A DNA stretch of 38,691 bases from Dipetalonema caudispina. Lineage: Eukaryota > Nematoda > Chromadorea > Rhabditida > Onchocercidae. How positions within the stretch are numbered: the first letter of the stretch is position 1; the number at the start of each line of letters is the position of its first letter. A program made the position numbers and the translations under genes. The notes below the pieces were generated by a model. That model made no database searches and was not told where the DNA came from. It was given only the letters and a program-made list of their open reading frames with translations. Below, in pieces: positions 1 to 11,300 of the stretch. Location of the stretch: the NCBI GenBank assembly GCA_013365325.1, contig JABVXV010000445.1, forward strand, positions 2,735 to 41,425. The letters are read 5' to 3'.

Positions 1-816
1 AAGAAAACTACAACCAGAGAAAAAGCATTAAATAAATTGTATATCAGTAATTCGAATTCACTGAATCAATTACGATTTTGCAGGAAGGGAAATTAATTGC
101 GGAAAATGGAAAAAATTTGCTGAAATAAACGAAAGATAGAGTTGTAATATTTTAAAATAGACAAAATCAATTTTAAATTATTTTTTGTTACCATTCCATT
201 CTTTTTTTTTGTCTTTGCTTTTTGATTTTTTGAAATAAACTAAATCTATTGAAATATCAAATTATGCAAACGAATGATATATGCAATGTATTCGATATTT
301 ATATGCATAATATTTGAATTTTCTTAGGCTTATCATTTTAACTATTCATTTTAATACTGCTTCCTGTTAAATATATCAAACTGGTACTTTTTCTTTACTT
401 TGATAAGTAAACAAATTGATGTTTTTCCTTGTCTGAAAAGTAAATAAGACAAAGTGCCTTTTTTTTTCATTCGTTAAATAAATAAAACAGTATCATTTCT
501 TGTTTGATCACTAAATGAAACAATACCATCTGCTTATTTGACAAGCAAATTATTTCATATTTTGGTATTTTTGAAAGAAAAAAAATTTTCCCCATAATAA
601 TATTTCTTTCTAAAAAAAAAAAAAAGAAAAACTTTGCCTTATATAAAAATTTTAGCTTATTTTGTTAGTGAAATTCTTTTAGTTAATGATTTTTCATCAC
701 ACAAAAATCTTTATTCATATCAAATTTCCTTTTCCTTTCTCTTTTTTTTTTTCCCTTTTTTTTTCGCTTTTTTTTTTTTTTTTTGCAAATTCCAATCTTT
801 TTCACTTACTTCTTTT

Positions 817-818
<2 letters not shown>

Positions 819-849
<31 letters not shown>
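819..849. repeat. Poly-T tract (31 nt)
   Basis: An uninterrupted run of 31 T, preceded by several shorter T runs from about 740 onward. The length is approximate biologically because such tracts slip in replication and sequencing. Confidence 0.9.
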
Positions 850-1273
850 CGAATACTAATTTTGTTCTATGAAGAAAAAACAATTTCAAATTTTCAACAA
901 TCATATAATTCATTTTGGACAAAAATAAAAAAAAAAATCCACATATTATTATTAATAATAGCAATATCAAAAAAAAAAAAAAGGTTAATTATTTTAGATG
1001 ATAAGCATTGTTACCTTTCAAAAGTTATTTTCCATTCATTTATTACAAATGGTTGATATGATGATTGAATGATTTGCCTTGCAATGACCTCTATGCAAGT
1101 GTCACGGTATGTTCAAATTGTCCATCTATTTGTATTGTATGTACTAAAAAATCAGGTCAATTATCGTTGTCGTATGAGATGGAGTGGGGGAAGTTACATA
1201 ACGAAAGTTTTAGCAATTTTCTTTTTTTTTTTCTTTCATTAATCTACTCATCATTTCAAGACTATTTTATTCC

Positions 1274-1302
<29 letters not shown>
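1274..1302. repeat. Poly-A tract (29 nt)
   Basis: An uninterrupted run of 29 A, followed by an A-rich purine stretch to about 1330. Confidence 0.9.
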
Positions 1303-1304
<2 letters not shown>

Positions 1305-1613
1305 AAAAATTTAGAAAAGAAAAAGAAATTTTCTTTAATTTAAAAATTTTTTTTATAAATTTTAAGAATTTTTTTGGATATTTTTACTTTGCTCTTTTCT
1401 TTTATCTTTTTTTTTTCCAAAACTATAAACAAAAATGGCTTGTTGAACTTTCAATTACTTTTGTTTCCTTAGAGTTTTGATCATCAAGAAATCTCAAATA
1501 TCCATACAAATGATTCCTGATGATAGTTTGTGTTGAGAGATTTCCGATAGTTCTTGAAATAATTGAAATGCGAAATTTAGAAGGCTTATAAAATTTTATT
1601 GTTTTCGAATGGC

Positions 1614-1628
1614 CATGCATGCATGCAT
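1614..1628. repeat. ATGC tetranucleotide repeat
   Basis: Tandem GCAT units, about 3.5 copies, followed by degenerate copies at 1630-1641 and again at 1704-1722. The same self-complementary unit forms a longer array at 28158-28180. Confidence 0.75.
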
Positions 1629-2601
1629 GAATGCATTATGCACGATAGTTTTTTGATGTAAGCACAGAAATAACACCACTTAGTATTTTAATTACTTTTA
1701 ATTTTGCATGCAATCATGCATTTCTGAAATGAGAATTTTTCTAATTCCAAAATAAATTATTAGTAATTAGTTTAGCATTTTTTTTTTAAAAAAAGGAATT
1801 CTTTTCCAAAATCTATAAAATTATTAATTTATAAAATCTATAAAATTTTATTGTGAAGTAAGATGAAATTTTTTTGAAATTATTTAGAGAAAATCCTTTA
1901 ATATTATTCATATTTTAATGTAATCTTTTTGATATTCAGTGATGATTAATTGGTGAAAGATGTTTAGATCGAATTAAAAACTTGACCAATTACTGACCGA
2001 TAGCATATGTGAAACAATCAAATGAAGCATGGATAGTGTTGTGTTTATTCGTCCACTGTTTACATTTTTGAAATATTGATGAAACAGTGATTAAAGCTTA
2101 CATATATATATATAAACAAAATCAGGTTTTCTTTTCGAAAATAGGAGAGAGGGAGAGAGAAGGAGAGAAAAAGATGAAGAGAATAGGAAACTTGATTGCA
2201 TAATTGTCTCATTCAACTTCTGAAAATGACAATGGCAAGATTTTATTCCGATTTGACGGAAATAGCATTACCACTTTAGCTCAAAACAAGTAATTTGCTA
2301 AGTCAATAATCTTATTACTGCTTTTATTGGCTATTTGTTATTATTAGTTATTGTTATTGCAATCTATTTTGTTTATTCAATTAAAAATATGATTAAAATC
2401 AAAAAAAAAAAAAAAAGTAAGTTGAAATTTCAATTTCTCAATTCAACAAATAATTAAAGAAAAAATAATAAATGTTTTTCTTCCAACAAAAATAAATGAA
2501 TTTAGTTGTTATAAAATTCTCAATCATATCATATCATATTTCAATACATAATCACTTTTTGGGAGGTGAAACTTCTTTTTTTTTTTATTTTTTTTTTTTT
2601 T

Positions 2602-2764
2602 TTGTGAAGAATCTTTTTACAAGTTATAATGAATGATAAGTGTTTTTGTAATTTTTCTGATGCAAAAATTTTTTTTAAAGCAGAGAAAATTCTTTTTAAT
2701 GAATTTCTTTTTTTTTTTTGCAAAAAATCTTATCACAAGCTGTAATGAATGATAAGTGTTTTTT
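2602..2764. repeat. Two-copy direct repeat (about 45 bp each)
   Basis: The stretch at about 2602-2645 recurs at about 2719-2764. Both copies follow a long T run and share an aatct element, an acaag[t/c]t-like element and then an identical core, taatgaatgataagtgtttt. The intervening sequence is about 75 bp. The two copies differ by several substitutions, so this is an older local duplication. Confidence 0.75.
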
Positions 2765-3224
2765 TTTTTTTTTTTATTTTTTTTAATTTTCTCTTTTTCT
2801 TTCTCAAACATATTTTTCATTTTTTTTTTTTTCGTGCTTTAAGAAAAAAAAAATTTAATGTTTTAACAATTTCTGAATAAAATTTAAATAATTTTTTTAA
2901 TTATTTTTCAACATATTTCATTGTAGTAATTTTAGCTATAAATATTATTGAAATATTATAGAAGAATGCATTTACATAATGAAGAGAAACATTCTCGTTT
3001 TCTTGTGATGATTAAAATTTGACTGGCAACAGCAAACAGCATAACGTAATGACAAGTTTGGGGACAATTGATGAAATGAGCGAATAGATGAACGAATGAA
3101 TGAATGAATGGATAGATGGATTGATGGTTGAATGACGATTTGATCCGTGAAAATTATAGAAACGTTGAACCTTTACGTAACCAATAAGAGAGAATAAAAT
3201 ATCGGAAGAAAACCTGTTCTTTCG

Positions 3225-3236
3225 CTACTACTACTG

Positions 3237-3278
<42 letters not shown>

Positions 3279-3354
3279 TTACTACTACTACTGCTACTAC
3301 CACTACTATTACTACTACTACTACTACTACTACGACTACTACTACCACTACTAC
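3225..3354. repeat. (CTA)n trinucleotide microsatellite
   Basis: About 130 bp of imperfect CTA units with scattered G, C and T substitutions. On the minus strand it reads as a Val/Ala-rich open frame, an artefact of the repeat. Confidence 0.9.
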
Positions 3355-3478
3355 AAAACTGCCTAATAAACTTAAGAAATGATGCTGATGATGATGATGC
3401 TTTCAGGGTAAAGGCATTTCTACAAAAGAATTACAACTTCAAGCAATACCTTCCTAGAACCAGAATTTCTTATAATCC

Positions 3479-3502
3479 CTCTCTCTCTCTCTCTCTCTCT
3501 CT
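3479..3502. repeat. (CT)12 microsatellite
   Basis: Twelve perfect CT units inside a wider pyrimidine-rich stretch running to about 3560. Confidence 0.9.
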
Positions 3503-3650
3503 TTCTTCCTTTCATCAATTTTCTTTTCCTTTTTCCCGTCTTTCAACCTTCTCCTTCCAGTAAAAACCCCCTCCCATGATTTATCCCTCATCATTTACTA
3601 CTTACTTTATAGCTCTTTCATTGCAACAGTTGAAATTATTACCGATACAT

Positions 3651-3702
3651 GTGTATGTTTGTGTATGTGGGGTTTATGTGTGTATGTGTATGTATGTATA
3701 GA

Positions 3703-3738
<36 letters not shown>

Positions 3739-3754
3739 TGTATGTATGTATATG
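3651..3754. repeat. GT/GTAT-rich microsatellite
   Basis: A GT- and TGTA-rich stretch that becomes a near-perfect (TGTA)n array from about 3711 to 3752, with a short TA run between the two parts. Confidence 0.85.
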
Positions 3755-3994
3755 GGAAAAGTTAATTTTTCATTCTATTAACAGAGTAAAATATCGGTGT
3801 TGTAGTTTTTTTTCGATTATGAAGTAACAAAAGTATTATCATTTTTGCAGTTCTATCGGGACCAGTTCGTAGGATTTAACCAGAAATTAGCCCTGAGGCT
3901 TCTTTTTCTTCTTCTTATTCTCATTCTATCATTTCTAAACTTCACTGATTACGTTAAATCTTGTTTTGTCATACGTAATATTTTTCTTTTCCTT

Positions 3995-3996
<2 letters not shown>

Positions 3997-4050
<54 letters not shown>
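3997..4050. repeat. Poly-T tract (54 nt)
   Basis: The longest homopolymer in the window, 54 uninterrupted T as given. Two more long T runs follow at 4225-4258 and around 4280. Confidence 0.9.
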
Positions 4051-4220
4051 CCTCCTTCAATTACTGTTGGATCATTGTCATTGTCATTTGTTGCGCGAAA
4101 GCTATCCTTCGGCATTTTCGTTCTACTAAAAACTTTTCTTCAACTAAATTATCATCCACTTTTCCCAAACAACAAACAATTGTTGACATTTCAATCTTTC
4201 ACCAATATCCTTTTCTATCA

Positions 4221-4224
<4 letters not shown>

Positions 4225-4258
<34 letters not shown>
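4225..4258. repeat. Poly-T tract (34 nt)
   Basis: An uninterrupted 34-nt T run. A second T run of about 18 nt starts about 20 bp downstream. Confidence 0.9.
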
Positions 4259-4262
<4 letters not shown>

Positions 4263-4985
4263 AAAATTGCTTTAAATTTTTTTTTTTTTTTTTTTTGTCT
4301 ACTATAAAATGAATAAATTTCATCGAAAAAATTTCGACGATGATATAAAAAACAAAATCTTTTATAAAAAAAAAAAAAAAAAAATAAATAAAAAAATAAA
4401 CCGATGGAATTTCTTGATACTTAAAATTTTCTTCAATCTTTAAATCCAACACTGTACAACTAAGCATGATACGATGCTTTTGATTAATGATGTAATATGT
4501 TTGCATAAATTCCAAATAATTTGAAATACATATTAATTAGTCTGTTTGAAATAATTTTACGTTCAAATTTACTGTTTGATTTTATGTTTATTTTCCTTTA
4601 ATGTGTTAATATTATCTTAAATTAATTATTCTATTTTATACATTCAGATGTAGTTTTACATTCATGTGTAGTTTCAACTAAATTCAAATCATCCAAAAAT
4701 ACCAATAATGATAGCTCATCATATATTTATGAAAATTATTTGAATTAATTTTTTTTTTGCAACAAATTTTTATCAATTTTTGCTTTTGTAATTTTTATTT
4801 TGTTTGGAATTAAAATTTTTGCAATAGAAAAGAAAAGAGAAGAATAATTGGAATAATTGAGGGAAATATGAATAGTAGATGAAAAATGGAAAAGCTCAAT
4901 AATTTTGTTAAAAATTTCAATGGAAAGTTACTTTTATTCCTTATAAGATATAGCAAGAAAAAAATAAATAATTTTACAAAGAACC

Positions 4986-5040
4986 AAAAAAAAAAAAAAA
5001 AAAAAAAAAAGAAAAAGAAAAAGAAAAAGAAAGAAAAAAC
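4986..5040. repeat. Poly-A tract with GAAAAA units
   Basis: 25 A in a row, then several GAAAAA/GAAA units. Confidence 0.85.
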
Positions 5041-5133
5041 TTCATATAGGATGGAACAAGGAAGTATCATTCGATTTTTTAACTAACAATGATTGCATAG
5101 AAAAGAACCGGTACATTCAACTTTTCTCTAATA

Positions 5134-5150
5134 TAAAAATAAAAATAAAA

Positions 5151-5191
<41 letters not shown>
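5134..5191. repeat. (AAAAAT)n followed by poly-A (39 nt)
   Basis: Three to four AAAAAT units lead into an uninterrupted run of 39 A at 5153-5191. Confidence 0.85.
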
Positions 5192-5193
<2 letters not shown>

Positions 5194-6047
5194 ATCATAG
5201 CTTGCTTTTCTTCATTTTACTTGCATATTTTTTTCATTGAGCTATCAATTTTAATCTTGAAAAGAATTTATTCGAGAATTTATTCATATGCAAAAAAAAA
5301 AAAAAAAAAAGAAAAAATTTATTTCCAATTCTAGTGTACAGTTTAATTCATTATGCATATTGTTCATTGTATTTTCATCAAATGATTTAATATTTGTTAA
5401 ATGTTTCCATTTTTTATAAGTTCATTATTATTATTATTTTTTTTTTTTTAGATTATCCTTAATATGTCTATAAGTTATTTATTTATCTTAAGTCTATAAA
5501 TTAGAATTAGTGTAATTCTATTCATATATTTTTAACTAATAATTTGAATCTAATTAAAGAATATGTAATAGATTTGCTACTGAGTAATATTATAGTGATT
5601 CTTATTATGTTTTCATAATTTTTCAATAAAGTAATTGTCAAGCCATTTCTTTTTTCGCTTTGCTTGTGCTAATTACATATTTGTTTCTATTATTTTTTTT
5701 TTAATTTTATTCCTAATTCAAATACTATAAGCTAAATTTTGATTGCAAAGCAAACATTATTATTAAAGTTGAGTAGAAATTCAGAACTAATCATGTATTT
5801 TTTAGCATTTAAGTAATGTTTCCTAATAATAGCTATCGATATGACTTTCAAACATTTTGACTTTATCTTTCTTTTTTTAAAATTTCATACTTCTTTTTTT
5901 TTTTTTCAAGTTCTATTCTCTTAAATGACAATATATCCTTCATGATTAGCAATAATATTTGAAAGTTTATAAAATGATCATTATATATAACTATCTTTTA
6001 TAACCATTCCCTCTTTCAACTCCTTTTTCCTGAAATTAATAAGAATC

Positions 6048-6048
<1 letters not shown>

Positions 6049-6079
<31 letters not shown>
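6049..6079. repeat. (GT)n microsatellite
   Basis: About fifteen perfect GT units. Confidence 0.9.
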
Positions 6080-6081
<2 letters not shown>

Positions 6082-6184
6082 TTCTATCGAATGATTACAA
6101 CATCATATGATAATATCACTATTTGCGCTGTATCCACCGGATGATACATTAAATTCATCGGTTCCCTTCTATTCGTCCTCTTTG

Positions 6185-6236
6185 TCAATCAATCTATCTA
6201 TCAATCTATATCAATCTATCTATCTATCTATCTATT
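6185..6236. repeat. (TATC)n microsatellite
   Basis: Imperfect TATC/CAATC units, ending in five near-perfect TATC copies. Confidence 0.85.
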
Positions 6237-6410
6237 CAACTCTGTTAATTTTAGAATTCATCTATGATTGGTTGAAAGATGTTTGAAGGCATAGATCCGC
6301 TTCTGATAGAAACTTGTTTCTTTTGAAGATTATTAGTGGGAATAAATGAATGGATACGATGAAATGATGATGCTTTTGCCTTATGCATCAAAACTATTTT
6401 TACTACCTAT

Positions 6411-6505
6411 CACTACTACCACTACTACTACTACAACAACAACAACAACTACTACTACTACTATTACTGCTACTACTGCTACTACTACTACTATTGCTAC
6501 TACAA
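6411..6505. repeat. (ACT)n/(ACA)n trinucleotide microsatellite
   Basis: A second trinucleotide array related to the one at 3225-3354, with an ACA block in the middle. It reads as poly-Thr on the plus strand, which is an artefact. Confidence 0.85.
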
Positions 6506-7159
6506 CGATCAGATTATCACAACTAATTGTTGAACAATGCTTTCATACAAACAAACACTTCAGCTTTTCAAATTATCTCTTTTTCTGATAATAAAAATCA
6601 TTTGATAATTCCAAAAGAATAAAATTTCACTTCGAAAATTTTTCCGTTTTTCTTTTTGAAAATTTCAATTAAATTTAATATAACATTTTTTGATGTTCCT
6701 TTCTTTTTTTTTTCTTTTTTTTTTTTGTTTTTGTTTTATTCTATTTTGTTTAAAATGATAGGAGAAAAAAAAGCATTATTTCATTTCAGTCTCTTCACTC
6801 TCTGCCTCTCCCTCCCTCTCTCTCTCAAAAATCAGTAAAATTTCATTCAAGCAATACTTAAAATAATTAGAAAATATAATTTTCTTCATCTCCTTCTGAA
6901 TAAGATTTCTTATATGTTTCGAGAATTCATTACTTCTTTTCCTCAATCACATAAGAATTTGAGATTTTATTAATATTGAAATGAATTTCTCGAATGAATA
7001 TGAAAAATTTCAGTTTTATGCAAATCTTGCACTTATTTTTTATTTCCATATTTAAATTGATTTTTTGCAACTTTTTTCATTTCAATGCAATCAATTATTC
7101 GTCCTGTAATGAAAAGTGAAAAAGCAAAATAAAAATTTCAATATTTAATTTTATTATAG

Positions 7160-7216
7160 GCTAAAAATTTCTCACACAGTATTTGTCAGCTGTGGCTAAT
7201 CGACAAATGGCAAAAG
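7160..7216 (+). other. blmp-1: Candidate alternative 5' exon of blmp-1
   Basis: A short segment bounded by a good nematode acceptor (TTTTATTATAG, ending 7159) and a donor (AAAAG|GTACAT at 7217). It contains an ATG at 7207 in a favourable context (ACAAATGG). Spliced to the acceptor ending at 8373, the ATG joins in frame to the main first exon and adds nine residues (MAKGITTVI) before the Met encoded at 8391. The joining phase (1) and donor sequence match other blmp-1 exons. It could instead be a non-coding 5' exon, or chance: a short segment with correct borders and phase is not rare in such DNA. Confidence 0.4.
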
Positions 7217-8252
7217 GTACATTATTTTCACTTCATTTTTTAAAGTTTAAGAAAAAAATTCATTTTCCACCGAAATTTTTGTTTAATGGAATTTAAGCAA
7301 ACTGTTTCCCTGGCTTATTGATTTTAAATTTTAAGAAAAAAAAAAATTGACACTTAATGTATTTTCATCATTACATTTCATCTCTCAATAAATTTTCATC
7401 AAATTTTTATTTTTCAATTTTTACGAATATTTATTTCCTCTCATATCTATAATTTACCGAAACGTACGACATTTTTATTCATCTATCATAAGACGATTTA
7501 GTGATCACAGTTAATTATGAACTTACGAACATTTAATATATTTAACAACGATTATTCCATCTTGTTCAATATCATCTTATACTTGTTTTCAATCATTAGA
7601 AGATTTTATTTCATTTAAAGAAAAAGTTCAGAATTTGTTTAAATTTAAAATTGCAATCTTACCGATTTTGTCATGTTTGCATTTCCCCAAAAATGAAAAT
7701 AGATGTATAAAATATATGCTAATTATCATGTGAAAAGAAAAATTAGCATACATCTAGCATCTATAAAATCACGTGGCAGTAACGTAAAAACGTGTACGCA
7801 ATTACTTAAATTATTTTCTCATAACTTTTGCATTGAGCGCTAGCATTGTATTTATTTTTTTAGTAAAACATTTAAAGTTAAATTTATGCAACTAATTATT
7901 TATATTAATTTAAAAAAAAAACTTTCCGATTAAATTCCTTTTAAATCGTAACAATTACACATACGTTTTTCATACTTTTCTATTTCACGTTATTTACGCT
8001 TTATCATTCGCACTATTTGTCTTTCATTTCTTGCGAAACGTTTAATAATAAAACAATTACTGAGAACACTTACGTAAATTAAGACATATTTTCCAAATTT
8101 ATAATATGAAATAATCATTTGGACTATTCGATCAATAAATAAAATTTCAGTATTCATTTGACATTTGTTGGTTCGTATAAAGTTCACCAACGAAAAAAAG
8201 ACGTAAAAAGAAGGCGCTAAAGCAAGGGCAAAAATCCGCCGCAGCCAGCCAG
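7217..8252. other. AT-rich interval before the blmp-1 first exon
   Basis: No coding exon is visible. If the 7160-7216 exon is real, this is intron 1; otherwise it is promoter-proximal upstream DNA. Its 3' end (about 8200-8250) is noticeably less AT-rich than the surroundings. Confidence 0.5.
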
Positions 8253-8266
8253 TTATCAGGTTATCA
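8253..8266 (-). promoter_or_regulatory. Tandem GATA-type sites near blmp-1 start
   Basis: Two TTATCA elements at 8253-8258 and 8261-8266 read TGATAA on the minus strand, matching the WGATAR core of GATA factors. They are 8 bp apart start to start, in a less AT-rich islet about 125 bp upstream of the first-exon ATG. WGATAR is short and common in AT-rich DNA, so function is inferred only from the tandem arrangement and position. Confidence 0.35.
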
Positions 8267-8363
8267 ATACAACCTTTGAACTTCGTGTGATACTTCCCAT
8301 TAATGTCTCAGTGGGTTAAACAATTTGCCAGAATAGGATCATCAGCAACACTGTTTGCCAAAC

Positions 8364-8374
8364 ATTTGTGCAGG
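8364..8374 (+). promoter_or_regulatory. Splice or trans-splice acceptor before blmp-1 start codon
   Basis: TTTGTGCAG ends at 8373, 17 bp before the ATG at 8391. It could accept a spliced leader, as is usual in nematodes, or be the acceptor for the upstream candidate exon. There is no in-frame ATG between the in-frame stop at 8334-8336 and 8391, so one of these two arrangements, or an unspliced 5' UTR, must apply. Confidence 0.5.
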
Positions 8375-8390
8375 AATTACGACAGTTATA

Positions 8391-11300
8391 ATGGGCGAAG
8401 ATATAATGCAACATGGGCCAAAATCGAATGTATTTCATGCTGGTACACCCCGGGATATTGTTAATCGTTCCCAGAATTTGGATTCGAAGCCAGAAATGGT
8501 TGTATCTGGCGGTAATGCTACAACGGTAATTTCTTCAGTAGCAGCAACACCGACAACACTTCCGAATAATTCCAATGAAATTGGCAATTCGTCTTCATCA
8601 TCGAGCGCTACGGGTTCACCAGTCAATGATGATTATGGACATCGAAATTACGGTAAATTTTTAAACATTTTAAAATTTAAACATCTGAACTGTAAATTTT
8701 ACCATTTTTTTTTCTCTTCATATCTAGTTAGACATGTTAGAATTTGAATGTTTGATTCGAAAATATATCTTTTTTTTTAAAAAAAAAGTGCAATTTAAAG
8801 AAATTTTTGATTTGAATTTCAGTTTCGAGCTCTTCGTTGACAAGTAAAGATACAAAAAGTAGTAAACCTGAAGGTATGAATGAATGGGATTGGACTAGCA
8901 TGTCAGAAAATAATTTCGCTGAACTTTGTGTATTTCATGTACCTGATAAACCATTAGAACATCAGGTAAATGATTATTTCTTCTTTACCATATATTATCC
9001 AACTTACTTTAATTATTTGCATATACAAAAATTTTTGCATACAATTTATGTTTAACTTTCAACTGAAATTTTTATCTTTCTTATCATTTCACCTAAATGT
9101 CTACCTTAGTGTTTATCATATCAACTTTCGATGATACTTTATGTGCCTATTATGATTGTAATCAGTAATGAAGAATAAAGTTTTGGATTCGGAAAGGAAG
9201 TCTGATGTTAACTTGAGGAATATATTTCAAAGATATTTGAAATTTATTATTAGTAAAATTTGATTAGCATTCTTTTTTCTTTTTTCTTCTTCAATTCGAT
9301 AACCAATTGATAGAATTGACTTGATTTAATCTATTTTCTAATGTATAATTAATATAACTGTCTTTCGCAACGATTATAAAAATGCCATCGATTCTATCAA
9401 CTGTTTTAGGATCCGAATAATCGTGCTGCAACGTCGTTACCATTGAACTTGACCATTCGATCTTCACATGAAGTGTCCAAAGTAATTAATCGTTCTCTTA
9501 TTACTTACTTTTCTTTTCTTTTTCTTTTTTAAAATATTTTTAATTGAAAAAAAAAAAGAAAAGAAAAAGATTGAAGAAAAATATTGGTAAATCATTTAGT
9601 ATAAATCAAATTTCATAAATAAGAAAATCTCCTCGAATGATTTACAATGTAAATTATCAAATGCTCCATCACGTTAACGTTTATTACACTAATTATATTG
9701 CTAATTAAAATTTTATTCGATTTTCGATTCGTCTAATTTCAAACTTTCCAAGTTTAATTTTTAATTTGTGACAGATAAATTTGAAATGAAAAGATATTTT
9801 AGTTTTTTTTTTTTGTTTAGTAAAATTTACAGTTTTAAAAGTAATGACATTTTGCTGATAGGCGATGGGTGTCTGGAGTATGGATTACATTCCACGTGGT
9901 GCACGTTTTGGACCATTAGTCGGTGAGCATAGGAAACCGGATATTACGGAAGCTACGGTAAGTCCGGCAGAAGCTAGTGGTGCTGGTGGTTCATGTCATT
10001 CGCATTGCGGTGGTGCTTCAAGCTCTACCCTTGGTAATGAATTACCTTGCGAACCTGTCTGGAAAATATTCAGCAGTAGCGGTAGTATATTGATCCGATT
10101 GCTGAATGTAAGTGAAAATCGCAAAAGTAATTGGATGAAATTTGTCAACCGAGCACGAACCAAGGATTCGCAAAATTTAGTCGCTTGTCAGGTTAATTTC
10201 AATTTTCCTGAGAATCCTTCGGTACACAAAGTAGAAAGTCAAGGTAGCCATCCAAGGGTTGCAAGTTTGATAGATGGTATAAAATAAAATTCAACTAATA
10301 ACCAAAAGTATGATAGATGAAACAAAAAGTGCAAAAATATTTCAATCGTTAAATTAATTTTCATAGCTGAATAAATCAATCATACTTCTAAAAGTTTCCA
10401 AAAGTTACGTGTAATTACATGTAAATTTAACGGAATCTTAGTGAAATAATACAAATTTCAACAGAATACCAACTTTTACTATAATTATCTGTTATTTAAA
10501 CTTTCAATTGTATGAACTTAGTTTAGGTGGAAAGTGAAATTTATTTCTATTCCGTTAAACCAATTAAGCCAAATACGGAATTACTGTATTGGTACAGTCA
10601 GGATTATGCACAACGTATCAATTTTCCGACATTCTGCGAATACTGGAAAGTTCCTTCGTCAAAAGGTACCATTTTAGGACAGTTATCATTAAAAAGCTTT
10701 TCGTATCAATAAGTAAGTGATAAGAAAATTGTCATAAATCACTAACAATTATTCTGTCATCATTTTTGATATGAGAATTTATACTCATTATGTTTTTACT
10801 ATCAGATCTTAGACCTAAGTTACCTGATTATCATCTATTCCTGTTAATTAAGTCTTGTTGCTTCATTATCACTTCTTCCTAACAACTAACTTTTCAGTTT
10901 AATTAGCAAAATGCGCTATCAAACTGCTTCAAAAAGTCATTAATCAATAACATGTATATAATTTTTCAAATTGGTTGCGAAATAAATAGCAATCTATCGA
11001 TACATTATTATTTAACTTCTCATTTGATAAATAGTGATAAAGAAAACTATACATGAAATCAGCAATTAAAAAAAAAAAAAATAGATAAATCAGAAGAATA
11101 CATTCAACATCCGTAAGCGACGATATACCGTTTCTGAATGTCACAATAAATGATTCTGAAGACGAAAAATAGAATTTAAGATTTCCATCTCTTTCTAAAT
11201 TTGTTGAAAGTTTATGGCATATTTTTAATTCTGATAATGTAATAACTAAATAAATTATTACTGCCATCATTATTAAAACACTGTTCATCTGTACAGTTTC

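Larger units (their letters stand above)
1..7159. other. Gene-free, repeat-rich upstream region
   Basis: No reading frame here has protein-like composition. The open frames are translations of poly-T/poly-A tracts (Phe or Lys runs) or of trinucleotide arrays (Thr or Val runs). The stretch is dominated by homopolymer runs, CT, GT, GTAT, TATC and CTA microsatellites and AT-rich filler. It lies 5' of the blmp-1 orthologue, so it may contain that gene's promoter, enhancers or non-coding 5' exons, but no element is certain from sequence alone. Confidence 0.7.

Noticed and set aside
1423..1620. 65-codon minus-strand open frame
   Set aside because: Composition is not obviously repeat-derived, but there is no recognisable domain, no clear splice context, and its start lies in the ATGC repeat.
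3154..3348. Val-rich minus-strand open frame
   Set aside because: Translation of the trinucleotide microsatellite.
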